Shown piece by piece: positions 6,997 through 15,700 of a DNA stretch of 22,232 bases. Source of the DNA: Draconibacterium orientale. Its GTDB lineage: Bacteria; Bacteroidota; Bacteroidia; Bacteroidales; UBA12170. Numbering within the stretch: position 1 is the stretch's first letter; each line of letters starts with the position of its first letter. The stretch covers positions 1 to 22,232 of the forward strand of contig DYSK01000021.1 in NCBI GenBank assembly GCA_020718315.1, in the 5' to 3' direction. Both the position numbers and the translations under genes were made by a program. A model generated the notes under the pieces. That model was not told where the DNA came from, made no database searches, and saw only the letters and a program-made list of their open reading frames with translations.

Positions 6997-8259
6997 ATGA
7001 AAACAAAAAACGTTCCCCTTTCAAACACTTCAAATTTGCTTGAAGAATTTGACGACCCTCCGCCATCCGGCCTCCAATCAAAAATTCAAAAAAACAACAA
7101 TCAACAGCCTTCTGTTGTAAAGACAAATGCTTTTGTTGCTTCCGAAAACGCATTGCATTTTAAAGATAAACATTTCACAACTGCTACAACCGAAGAGTGG
7201 TCGGATTGGAAATGGCAAGTTCGCAACAGTTTTACTTCTTTTGATCAACTGGAATCTATATTGCAACTTTCCGACGATGAAAAAGGATTTAAAGAACAAG
7301 CATTAAATCTACCTATTCGCATTACGCCCTATTACGCCAGTCTGCTCGATAAACACAACGCGCTGCAGCCTTTGCGCAAAACAATGGTTCCTGTTTTAGA
7401 CGAGCTTTCCGTTTCGCCCGGCGAAGAATCCGACCCACTTGGAGAAGAACACGACAGTCCTGTTCCATTAATCGTACACCGTTATCCCGATCGCGCTTTG
7501 TTTCTAGTAACTGGTTTCTGTTCTGCTTTTTGCAGATACTGCACCCGCTCACACATGGTTTCGAAGAAAGATAAAATGCATGCGAGCACTTCGCAAATCG
7601 ACGGCGCGATAAAATACATCAGCGAACATAAAGAAATTCGAGATGTCCTCATTTCGGGCGGCGATCCGCTCACACTTTCTGACGAACGATTGGAATACAT
7701 CATCGCTCGTTTGCGAGCCATCGAACATGTCGAATTTATTCGGATTGGCTCAAAAGTACCCGCCGTACTGCCCATGCGCATTACACCCGCTTTGACAGAT
7801 ATGCTCAAAAAATACCATCCCATATTTTTAAGTTTACACTTTACGCATCCCGACGAACTAACACCCGAAACAAGAGAGGCGTGCAATCGGTTGGCAGATG
7901 CAGGAATTCCATTGGGAAGTCAAACTGTTTTGTTGGAAGGCGTAAACAACAGCATTGAAGTTTACAAAAAACTGGCACACGAATTATTGAAAGTGAGAGT
8001 GCGTCCCTATTATTTGTATCAGTGCGATCCTATTCCTGGTTCGGCGCATTTTCGTACAAAAGTGGAAAACGGTTTGGATATTATTCGCGGATTGCGCGGT
8101 TTTACTTCAGGTTATGCCGTTCCACAATTTGTAATCGACGCACCAAAAGGCGGTGGAAAAATCCCCTTGTTGCCCGACTATAAAGTAGGAAACGAAAATG
8201 GAGAACTTGTGCTACGAAACTACCAAGGCAAAATATTTCGTTATCCTGATTATACATAA
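6997..8259 (+). CDS. kamA: KamA-family radical SAM aminomutase (lysine 2,3-aminomutase-like)
   Basis: This family moves the alpha-amino group of L-lysine to C3, giving beta-lysine, using S-adenosylmethionine, a [4Fe-4S] cluster and PLP. From the ATG at 6997 (420 residues) the radical-SAM motif CSAFCRYC places Cys175, Cys179 and Cys182. Asp344 (YQCD) and Asp381 (VIDAP) align with Asp293 and Asp330 of the Clostridium subterminale enzyme, which hold the lysine side chain, with exactly the same 37-residue spacing. Lys388 in GGGK matches the PLP lysine. The zinc site is absent: Ser319 replaces Cys268 and the protein ends before the C-terminal CxCxxC tail. About 50 extra N-terminal residues, rich in Asn, Pro and Lys, precede the WSDWKWQ start of the core. 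The open frame reaches a TTG at 6922, but the ATG is preferred. It heads the cluster with two ATP-grasp genes and a GNAT gene. Confidence 0.88.
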   Translation: MKTKNVPLSNTSNLLEEFDDPPPSGLQSKIQKNNNQQPSVVKTNAFVASENALHFKDKHFTTATTEEWSDWKWQVRNSFTSFDQLESILQLSDDEKGFKEQALNLPIRITPYYASLLDKHNALQPLRKTMVPVLDELSVSPGEESDPLGEEHDSPVPLIVHRYPDRALFLVTGFCSAFCRYCTRSHMVSKKDKMHASTSQIDGAIKYISEHKEIRDVLISGGDPLTLSDERLEYIIARLRAIEHVEFIRIGSKVPAVLPMRITPALTDMLKKYHPIFLSLHFTHPDELTPETREACNRLADAGIPLGSQTVLLEGVNNSIEVYKKLAHELLKVRVRPYYLYQCDPIPGSAHFRTKVENGLDIIRGLRGFTSGYAVPQFVIDAPKGGGKIPLLPDYKVGNENGELVLRNYQGKIFRYPDYT

Positions 8260-8272
8260 TAGAATAGAAAGA

Positions 8273-8304
8273 TTGTAAGCTCCTTTTTTTGATTTTTATC
8301 TTTG
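8273..8304 (+). promoter_or_regulatory. Candidate promoter for the ATP-grasp/GNAT genes
   Basis: TATCTTTG at 8297-8304 matches TAnnTTTG, with a partial -33 element (TTG, 8273-8275) about 21 nt upstream. It lies in the 156-bp gap after the aminomutase gene and would give a leader of roughly 105 nt before 8416. The downstream three genes may thus have their own promoter besides read-through. Confidence 0.4.
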
Positions 8305-8415
8305 CAATTTCGTCCGTTTTCTCACAAAAGCATTTATCGTGAATCGCAAATAGACTTATCTTGCAGAAAAATTGTTAACTAATTTTAATTGACCCTAAAT
8401 AATTTATCCAATAAA

Positions 8416-9393
8416 ATGAAACTCGGCCTAACCTACGACTTGCGTTCCGATTATTTGAAAATGGGTTTTTCTGAAGAGGAAACTGCCGAATTTGACCAGG
8501 AAGGAACAATAGATGCTATTGAAAACACACTCAATAACTTAAATTTTCGAACCGAACGAATTGGCCATCTAAAAAATTTAGTACATCGTTTGGCAAATGG
8601 CGAACGTTGGGATTTGGTTTTCAATATTTGCGAAGGCATGTATGGAAATGGCCGTGAAGCCCAGGTTCCGGCTTTACTCGACGCCTATTCAATTCCTTAT
8701 GTCTTTTCTTCGCCTTTGGTTTTATCGCTTACGCTCGATAAAGCACTTACAAAAAGAATCGTCCGTGATGCAGGAATAGCCACACCCGATTTTTTTATTG
8801 TCAATACGCTTTCAGATATCGAAAAAATAAAACTCTCTTTTCCTTTGTTTGCAAAACCAATGGCCGAAGGAACCGGAAAAGGAATTAACAGCAAATCAGT
8901 AATCATTTCGAAAGAGGAATTATTCGAAAAATGCAACTCGCTTTTGACTGAGTTCAAACAAGCGGTTTTGGTTGAAACCTATATGAGTGGGCGCGAATTT
9001 ACCGTTGGGATAGTTGGTACAGGAAAGGACGCCCGAGCCGTTGGAACCATGGAAATTTTCCTGAAAGAAAACGCCGAAAAAGGGGTCTATTCTTATATAA
9101 ACAAAGAGCAATGCGAAAGTTTGATTGAATACAAACCTACTTTTGGTAAAGAAAAAGAACTTTGCGAAAAGCTGGCTTTAGAATCGTATCAATTGCTCAG
9201 TTGCGAAGATGCCGGACGAGTAGATATCAGGATGGACAAAAACGGAATTCCCAATTTTTTAGAAATAAATCCGCTCGCCGGACTGCATCCCGAACATTCC
9301 GACTTGCCTATTCTAAGTACGCTAAACGGCATTTCATATCCTGAGCTGATGGCTATGATTATGAAATCGGCAAGCAAAAAAATAAAAAGTTAA
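8416..9393 (+). CDS. ATP-grasp ligase, D-Ala-D-Ala ligase-like (first of pair)
   Basis: A 325-residue cytosolic protein with the three-part ATP-grasp layout of D-alanine ligases, which join a carboxylate to an amine through an acyl phosphate. Visible are the SIPYVFSS and DKALTKRIVRDAGI central helix region, Lys147 in FAKP, a Gly-rich GTGKG loop, the VETYMSGREF strand (187-195), and the Mg-binding residues Asp270, Glu283 and Asn285 in RVDIR and FLEINPLAG. The Ddl N-terminal HGxxGEDGxxQG motif is replaced by EGMYGNGREAQ, so the substrate is unlikely to be D-alanine. The frame extends to TTG at 8389, but MKLGLTYDLRS from the ATG at 8416 is the natural beginning. The next ATP-grasp gene follows 27 bp later. 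Substrate is unknown; beta-lysine from the upstream aminomutase is a reasonable guess. Confidence 0.8.
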   Translation: MKLGLTYDLRSDYLKMGFSEEETAEFDQEGTIDAIENTLNNLNFRTERIGHLKNLVHRLANGERWDLVFNICEGMYGNGREAQVPALLDAYSIPYVFSSPLVLSLTLDKALTKRIVRDAGIATPDFFIVNTLSDIEKIKLSFPLFAKPMAEGTGKGINSKSVIISKEELFEKCNSLLTEFKQAVLVETYMSGREFTVGIVGTGKDARAVGTMEIFLKENAEKGVYSYINKEQCESLIEYKPTFGKEKELCEKLALESYQLLSCEDAGRVDIRMDKNGIPNFLEINPLAGLHPEHSDLPILSTLNGISYPELMAMIMKSASKKIKS

Positions 9394-9420
9394 ATTTTTG
9401 ATTCATTCAAGGTTCTATGT

Positions 9421-10395
9421 ATGAAAAATCAAAAAGTCGTTGTTTTAATCAATGCGCTGTCACCAAATGCCGATAAAGACGAGCTGGATGTTTTGGATCA
9501 AGCCCTATTTGCCGAAGGCGCACTCGAACAATTGGGCTATCAAACCGAACGCCTTTTTATGAACCTAAATCTGGAAAAAACAAAAGCGAAATTGAAACAA
9601 TTAAAACCGCTTTTTGTTTTCAATCTGGTTGAAAGTCTTGAAAAAGATGCCACTTTAATTCATTTGGCGCCATCACTTCTAGAACATCTTTCGATTCCGT
9701 TTACCGGTTGCGGTTCGGAAAGTATGTTTATCACCAGCAACAAAACACTCACAAAAAAAATGCTGGAAGCAGCCGGATTGCCCACGCCCAAACAGATTTA
9801 TCAGCTCAAACCCAAGGGTATCGACGCTGATAAGCTTTATATTGCCAAACCAATCTGGGAAGACGCTTCGGTTGGCATTTCGGATGAGAATATTTTGCCG
9901 GGCAACCCAAACGCCATTCAAGCCTTTTTAGAAAACCATTCAAACATCGAATATTTTTTTGAAGAATTCATCGAAGGAAGAGAATTCAATATTTCTGTCT
10001 TAGGCGGAAAATCGGGACCGGAAGTTTTGCCCATTCCGGAAATTATTTTCGAAAATTTCCCTGCCGAAAAACCCAAAATAATTGGATACACCGCCAAATG
10101 GGACGAATCTTCGTTCGAATACCAAAATACCAACCGCCTTTTTGGGCTGGAAACCATCGAAGTAGAATTGGCAGAAAAATTGAGACAAATCTGCTTGCAA
10201 ACATGGGATCTTTTTGGGCTGAAAGGCTATGCCCGTATCGATTTACGAGTCGACGAAAACGGAAATCCCTGGATTTTGGAAATCAATGCAAATCCTTGCC
10301 TCTCGCCCGATGCCGGTTTTTACGCCGCAACTCAAAAAGCAGGCTATTTATTTCCCGCCGTCATGAACAGAATAATAGAAGATATATGGAATTAA
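9421..10395 (+). CDS. ATP-grasp ligase, D-Ala-D-Ala ligase-like (second of pair)
   Basis: A 324-residue cytosolic ATP-grasp enzyme, clearly different in sequence from its neighbour rather than a recent duplicate. It shows IPFTGCGSESMFITSNKTL and KKMLEAAGLPTP (Ddl-like), Lys143 in IAKPIWEDASVGI, the EEFIEGREF strand (181-189), a GYTAKWDE loop like the Ddl omega loop, and the Mg site Asp274, Glu287 and Asn289 in ARIDLR and LEINANP. The canonical HGxxGEDG loop of Ddl is missing; the region reads NLVESLEKDATL. This points to a non-cell-wall ligase with another acceptor. Its last four codons overlap the start of the GNAT gene by 10 bp, so the two are translationally coupled. Confidence 0.82.
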   Translation: MKNQKVVVLINALSPNADKDELDVLDQALFAEGALEQLGYQTERLFMNLNLEKTKAKLKQLKPLFVFNLVESLEKDATLIHLAPSLLEHLSIPFTGCGSESMFITSNKTLTKKMLEAAGLPTPKQIYQLKPKGIDADKLYIAKPIWEDASVGISDENILPGNPNAIQAFLENHSNIEYFFEEFIEGREFNISVLGGKSGPEVLPIPEIIFENFPAEKPKIIGYTAKWDESSFEYQNTNRLFGLETIEVELAEKLRQICLQTWDLFGLKGYARIDLRVDENGNPWILEINANPCLSPDAGFYAATQKAGYLFPAVMNRIIEDIWN

Positions 10396-10877
10396 TTTCA
10401 AAGAAAATCCGACAAGAAGTCTTGGCTACAGATCTTGAAACAATTCGAGAAATTGTGACTTCAACAGGTTTTTTCAATGCCGAAGAAATAGAAATTGCCG
10501 TTGAATTGGCCGATGAATTTTTGGCCAAAGGAATCGAAAGCGGCTATCAGTTTCTTTTTATCGAAAATGAAAATGAAACGCAGGGCTATGCTTGCTATGG
10601 AAAAATTCCGGGAACCAAAAATAGCTTTGCCCTTTATTGGATTGCCGTTCACGAAAAATATCGCAATTCAGGTTTAGGCCGAATTCTTTTAAAAGAAAGT
10701 GAGAGAGAAATTTTTGATCAAGGCGGCACCGGAATCTATGTCGAAACCTCTTCGCGGGCGCAATATGTTCCAACTCGAATGTTTTACGAAAAAAATGGCT
10801 ATCAGCTAAAAACACGTTTTGAAGACTATTATGATTTGGGCGACGATCTGGTTTTTTACGTCAAAAAAAACAGCTAA
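10386..10877 (+). CDS. GNAT-family N-acetyltransferase
   Basis: A 163-residue single-domain GNAT protein that would transfer acetyl from acetyl-CoA to an amine. Motif A is visible as VHEKYRNSGLGRILLKESER, with the pyrophosphate loop R-N-S-G-L-G, followed by a C-terminal MFYEKNGYQ strand-helix typical of the fold. The start is the ATG at 10386, inside the end of the ATP-grasp gene (10-bp overlap). The same frame runs back to 10098, but that part reads through the ATP-grasp gene out of frame and is not coding. It is shorter than AblB, the acetyltransferase that makes N-epsilon-acetyl-beta-lysine beside an aminomutase in methanogens. The genomic pairing is nevertheless analogous, so the substrate may be beta-lysine or a peptide containing it. 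Confidence 0.88.
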   Translation: MELISKKIRQEVLATDLETIREIVTSTGFFNAEEIEIAVELADEFLAKGIESGYQFLFIENENETQGYACYGKIPGTKNSFALYWIAVHEKYRNSGLGRILLKESEREIFDQGGTGIYVETSSRAQYVPTRMFYEKNGYQLKTRFEDYYDLGDDLVFYVKKNS

Positions 10878-10926
10878 ACTTTTGACCACCAATCAGGAAA
10901 TTATTCTTTTCTTTATCGGATAAATA

Positions 10927-10934
10927 TAGATTTG
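10927..10934 (+). promoter_or_regulatory. Candidate -7 box for the UPF0316 gene
   Basis: TAGATTTG matches TAnnTTTG in the 174-bp gap after the GNAT gene, giving a leader of about 110 nt. No -33 TTTG at the right distance. It suggests that the UPF0316 gene is a separate unit. Confidence 0.3.
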
Positions 10935-11051
10935 TAATTGGTTTTACAATTGTGTTTTTTGAATTTTTATACCTCGCAGAAATAAATATAAAGTGGTTCT
11001 TGGTTTCTACAAAAATCAAAGAATTTAAAACGCTGCCTAAATAAATAGAAT

Positions 11052-11639
11052 ATGGAATCCTCTGTCGAAATTTCGTTTTGGTTCACCTATGTGATCTTAC
11101 CTTTGCTTATCTTCTTTTCGCGTATTGTTGATGTTACACTCGATACGCTTCGGATTGTATTTATTTCGAAAGGCTTTAAAATTATTGCTCCTATTCTGGG
11201 ATTTTTCGAAGTGTTGATTTGGTTGATTGCCATCACGCGAATTATGCAAAACCTCGACAACGTGGCCTGTTACATCGCTTATGCAGCAGGATTTGCTACC
11301 GGAAATTACATCGGCTTAATCGTTGAAGAAAAGCTAGCCTTTGGCGTGCAGATGTTCCGTATCATCACCCAAAAATCAGCCACAGCATTAATCCTTCAAT
11401 TGCGCGAAAAAGGCTACGGAGTTACTTCTGTAGAAGCCGCCGGCAGCAACGGTTTGGTTCATGTCATTTTTTCGGTTGTTAAACGGAGCGAAAGTCAGAA
11501 AGTAATCGAACTGATCAATACATTCAATCCGAATGCTTTTTATTCTATCGAAGATGTTCGTTATGTAAACGAAAATAATCTCACGATTGCAAAAAATTCC
11601 GAACGATTGATACCGCGTTGGTTGAGAAAAGGACGTTGA
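11052..11639 (+). CDS. UPF0316 / DUF2179 membrane protein (YebE-like)
   Basis: A 195-residue protein with three hydrophobic segments (about residues 12-32, 40-60 and 70-88), then a soluble C-terminal domain of about 90 residues. The N-terminal part contains SRIVDVTLDTLRIVFISKG, typical of the UPF0316 (DUF5698) family. The tail, with GLVHVIFSVVKR and NPNAFYSIEDVR, has the ligand-binding-like DUF2179 pattern. No biochemical role is known for the family, and nothing in the sequence assigns one. It lies on the same strand after the GNAT gene, but with a 174-bp gap, so it is probably not part of that cluster. Confidence 0.8.
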   Translation: MESSVEISFWFTYVILPLLIFFSRIVDVTLDTLRIVFISKGFKIIAPILGFFEVLIWLIAITRIMQNLDNVACYIAYAAGFATGNYIGLIVEEKLAFGVQMFRIITQKSATALILQLREKGYGVTSVEAAGSNGLVHVIFSVVKRSESQKVIELINTFNPNAFYSIEDVRYVNENNLTIAKNSERLIPRWLRKGR

Positions 11640-11742
11640 TTTTTTGGGTTTCGCTCATTCTTTCTTTTCAAGACGAGCACTTTTCAGAGATATTCTGAAC
11701 TTGCTTTACTATTTTTGCCGATATCCATTTCGTATCCATTAT

Positions 11743-11775
11743 AAAAAAAAGGGCTGAAAATATTTCCAGCCCTTT
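11743..11775 (-). terminator. Intrinsic terminator of the DUF2202 lipoprotein gene
   Basis: AAAGGGCTG (11748-11756) pairs with CAGCCCTTT (11767-11775) around a 10-base loop. On the minus strand the stem is followed by eight T residues (plus-strand A run 11743-11750), 20 bp after the stop of the minus-strand gene. It may also slow transcription from the UPF0316 side, where the tail is weaker. Confidence 0.85.
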
Positions 11776-11794
11776 CCGTTTTGCGTTGTAAAAT

Positions 11795-12424
11795 TTAAAG
11801 CGTATAAGTTCCACACGTTTCTTTGTCGCTCGTCAAAATAGCGTCAAAATGTTCTTGTGAAATATATTGCGGAGAATAAACGACTCCTTGAATGGTTAGT
11901 TGGTTTATAAAACTACGTAAGTGATTGCGCGAACCACAATCCAAAAAATCGAAAACTGAATGAATGTCCTCATTTTCGGTCTTTTCCATAAAGTCCTCCA
12001 AATCATAAATATCCACATCTTCGATGGTTGCTCCTACTTTTAGAGCGTCCACCAGCGACCAGCTTCCTTGTGCAATCAAAGCGTTATATAAACTTTGAAG
12101 ATGTTCGTGGTTAAAAACACCCAAAGTTGTGGATGCCGTGTTTTCGACACTATATTTTTCCAAAAGTTTTGAAACCGCATTCATGTGCGACAATTCACTT
12201 TTGGCTATGTTGTTGAAAGTGGCCAATCCAAATTGTTCGTAAAGCGTAACATATACATCGTAGGCCAATTTCTCTTCTTCCATCATGTATTTCATCATAT
12301 CGAGCTCCACGGTTGTTAATTCTGGTGTAGTAACAAGTTCGGCTTCTGAAGTTTCTTTTGCACACGAAAAGCCCACTAAGCCCACCATTAGAATTGCAAT
12401 TAATTTATAACTTACTTTTTTCAT
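11795..12424 (-). CDS. DUF2202 ferritin-like lipoprotein
   Basis: A 209-residue lipoprotein: signal MKKVSYKLIAILMVGLVGFSC with lipidated Cys21. The mature part is all-helical and carries ferritin-like metal-site features: MMEEEKLAYDVY (Glu49-51), SELSHM (Glu77 and His80, an ExxH), IEDVDIYDLEDF (second Glu pair near 135-143) and NHLRSF (His168). DUF2202 proteins are related to rubrerythrin/ferritin-like di-iron proteins; their function is not established. Two cysteines (163, 204) might form a disulfide. The gene has its own terminator and is divergent from a metal-efflux operon, which would fit a periplasmic metal-binding role, though that link is inference. Confidence 0.85.
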   Translation of the reverse strand: MKKVSYKLIAILMVGLVGFSCAKETSEAELVTTPELTTVELDMMKYMMEEEKLAYDVYVTLYEQFGLATFNNIAKSELSHMNAVSKLLEKYSVENTASTTLGVFNHEHLQSLYNALIAQGSWSLVDALKVGATIEDVDIYDLEDFMEKTENEDIHSVFDFLDCGSRNHLRSFINQLTIQGVVYSPQYISQEHFDAILTSDKETCGTYTL

Positions 12425-12519
12425 TTTTTATTCGTTTTGTTGAAAGAATCTGCCTGCTTCCATTCATTTTTTTTTTGAACCCATTGCTTTTAGGCTTTGT
12501 TTTTTTGAAATAATTTTAA

Positions 12520-12539
12520 TTTGGTATTACATTACCAAA
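12520..12539. promoter_or_regulatory. Operator-like 20-bp inverted repeat
   Basis: TTTGGTA (12520-12526) and TACCAAA (12533-12539) form a perfect 7-bp inverted repeat with a 6-bp spacer. It lies about 96 bp upstream of the DUF2202 start and 215 bp upstream of the efflux operon. The size is typical of a dimeric repressor site. No regulator gene is in the window. Confidence 0.35.
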
Positions 12540-12647
12540 ATGTGTGCCAAAAAACAATTTGTCGTTAATAATATGTTAAACCTTATAAAACCGCACCATA
12601 GCTTCTTCGGCTTTTCGATTAAATCATTAAATATAAACTTATAAATA

Positions 12648-12679
12648 TTTGCAAATCAACGAATAATACATGATATTTG
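12648..12679 (+). promoter_or_regulatory. Candidate promoter of the czc-type efflux operon
   Basis: TTTG (12648-12651) and GATATTTG (12672-12679, one mismatch to TAnnTTTG) are 20 nt apart, the usual Bacteroidota spacing. Transcription would start near 12686, leaving a leader of about 68 nt that includes the inverted repeat at 12703-12720. Confidence 0.35.
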
Positions 12680-12702
12680 TAGAAATCCGCATTTGGCTTG
12701 AT

Positions 12703-12720
12703 TCTTGCAAATAGGCAAGA
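12703..12720. promoter_or_regulatory. Short inverted repeat in the leader of the efflux operon
   Basis: TCTTGC and GCAAGA are perfect 6-bp inverted arms with a 6-bp spacer. The repeat lies just downstream of the candidate promoter and 33 bp before the pump ATG. It could be an operator or an RNA hairpin. Confidence 0.3.
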
Positions 12721-12753
12721 CTTTTAAATAAACACATAAATAGTCTATTCACA

Positions 12754-15700
12754 ATGTTAGAAGCTCTAATAAAATTTAGCATCAAAAATAAACTGATTGT
12801 CATTTTGTTCACACTCTCCGTGGTGGCTTTTGGTTTATATTCAATCAGTCAGATTCCAATCGGCGCTGTGCCCGACGTAACAAACAATCAGGTTCAGGTC
12901 ATTACTACTTCTCGAAATTTGTCAACACAAGACATTGAGCAGTTTATTACCTATCCTGTGGAATTGGAAATGGCCAATCTGCCGGGAGTGAAGGAAATTC
13001 GTTCGGTATCAAAATTTGGACTCTCGGTAGTTACGATTGTATTCGATGATAATTTGGGTACATATCTGCCGCGACAATTGATTGCCGAAAAGATAAAAAG
13101 TGCACAAGAAAAAATTCCGCAAGGATTTGGAACGCCCACAATGGGGCCCATTACCACGGGCTTAGGCGAAATTTATCAATATATTCTGGATACCAAACCC
13201 GGCTACGATTCGGTGTATTCGGTTATGGAATTACGGAGTATTCAAGATTGGATTGTAAAACGACAACTTTCGGGAATTCCCGGAGTTGTTGAAGTGAATA
13301 CTTGGGGCGGTTATCTGAAAGAATACGAAGTGGCTATCAATCCGGAGCGTTTGCGCGCTATGAATACTACCGTGATCGAAGTCTTTGATGCGCTCGAAAA
13401 AAACAATGCCGTTGTTGGTGGCGGATACATCGAAAAATCAAACCAAAGTTATTTCATTCGGGGCGAAGGTTTAACGAAATCTTTCGCGGATATCGAAAAC
13501 ATTGTCGTTAAAAATCGCGATGGAATTCCCGTTCTTATTCGAGATTTGGCCGAAGTTCAGTTTGGGCATGCAACCCGTTTTGGGGCCATCACCGGAAACG
13601 GAAAAGGGGAAAAGGTTTTGGGGCAAGTAATGATGCTGAAAGACGGAAACTCTAAAAAAGTGATTACAGCCGTAAAAGACAGAGTTTTTGAAGTTGAAAA
13701 GAATTTGCCAGAAGGCGTTTTTATAAACGCTTTTCTGGAACGAAGTGAATTGATTGCCAAAACTACTTTTACAGTAACAGAAAACCTGGTTTTGGGCTTC
13801 TTGATCGTTTTGTTTATTGTGATCCTTTTATTGGGAAATTTACGTTCGGGTTTATTGATTGCCTCGGTCATTCCTTTGGCTTTATTGTTCACACTTTCGC
13901 TCATGTATATTTTTGGAGTCGATGCCAATTTGATGAGCTTGGGCGCTATTGACTTTGGAATTATCATTGATGGAGCGGTTATTATTGTTGAATTTATTGC
14001 TTTCCGAATAGGAATGAAATGGAAAGACATTCAACACTTAAATCCGGAAGATCGACAGAATGAATTGGATAGTATCACCCTGAAAAGCACGAGTAAAATG
14101 GTCAATTCTGCCATTTTCGGACAGTTGATTATTCTGATCGTTTTTATTCCTATTCTTTCACTTACAGGAGTAGAAGGAAAAATGTTTAAGCCAATGGCCA
14201 TGACCTTTTCCTTTGCATTGATTGGAGCCATGATTTTTGGATTTACTTATGTTCCGGTGGTTTCCAGTCTATTTCTTCGCCCATCAGAAAACGAAAATAA
14301 CTTCTCGCAGAAACTGATGAATTGGTTGAAAAACCTCTATATCCCATCGATGGAATTTGCGATGAAGAACAAAGTGATGGTATTGGCATTTTCTGTGGTT
14401 TTATTAGCAATCTCTGTTTTTACTTTTTCCAGAATGGGTGGCGAATTTGTTCCCACTTTGGACGAAGGTGATTTTGTAATTCAGCCGATTTTAAAAACCG
14501 GAACTTCGCTCAGTAAAACCATTGAAATTACTACCCGAATTGAGCAAATTCTCATCGATCAGTTTCCGGAAGTGGCTCAAGTAGTGAGTAGAATTGGTGC
14601 TGCTGAAGTGCCAACGGACCCAATGGCCATGGAAGAATCAGACATCATCATCAAACTAAAACCAAAAAGCGAATGGGTTTCGGCGAAGACAAAAGACGAA
14701 TTGGCCGATAAGTTTAAAGCTGCTTTATCAGTGATTCCGGGAGTCGATTACGAATTTACTCAGCCCATCGAAATGCGTTTCAACGAATTGATTACCGGTG
14801 TTCGGGCCGATTTGGCCATTAAAATATTTGGTGAAGACTTGGGTGTTTTGGCTCAAAAAGCAGATGAAATAAAGACTTTGATAGAAAATGTAGAAGGAGC
14901 CGCCGATATTTCAATCGAAAAAGTGGAAGGATTGCCGCAGATGAGCATTCAATACAATCGTCAGCAAATGGCAAAATACGGTGTAAGCGTTGGCGATTTG
15001 AATCGGGTAGTTTCTTTGGCTTTTGCCGGCGTATCGGCAGGCTATGTTTTTGAAGGAGAAAAACGCTACGATTTGGTCATGCGCCTGCATCAGGATTTTA
15101 GAAAAAATATCAGCAATATTCAGAAGCTATACGTAACGATTCCAAACGGAAACATGATTCCGTTGAGCGAATTGGCCGAAATTACTTATTCCAAAGGACC
15201 GGCAAAAATTTCGCGCGACAATACCAAAAGGCGAATAGTTGTTGGTATCAACGTGCGTAACCGCGATTTGGAATCTGTAGTAACCGACGTTCAGCTGCTC
15301 ATCGAAAAAAACATCAAGTTGCCTACGGGTTATTCTATTTCGTATGGCGGCCAGTTTGAAAATCTCCGTTCGGCAAAAGCCCGTTTGGCCATTGCTGTTC
15401 CTGTGGCGCTTCTACTCATCTTTATTTTGCTTCACTTTGCTTTTGGCTCTGTAAAAGAAGCTTTGATGGTTTATACTGCCGTTCCTTTTGCTGCTGTTGG
15501 CGGAATTTTCTTGCTTTGGATGCGCGATTTGCCTTTTAGTATTTCGGCCGGAGTGGGCTTTATTGCGCTCTTTGGTATTGCCGTTCTGAATGGAATTGTG
15601 CTGATTGAACATTTTAAAGAACTGAAAGAAGAAGGAATTACCGATATCAAACAACGGGTTATTCAGGGCGCTTTGGAACGAATGCGTGCTGTATTGCTCA

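Noticed and set aside
7482..7886. Minus-strand frame of 134 codons inside the aminomutase gene
   Set aside because: Antisense to conserved radical-SAM motifs; no family resemblance.
10098..10385. 96-codon upstream extension of the GNAT frame
   Set aside because: It overlaps the ATP-grasp gene in another frame and adds a Lys/Arg/Ser-rich stretch with no family match; the GNAT domain begins right after the ATG at 10386.
13557..14030. Minus-strand frame of 157 codons inside the pump gene
   Set aside because: Shadow of the RND coding sequence, low-complexity Ile/Lys/Thr translation with no domain.
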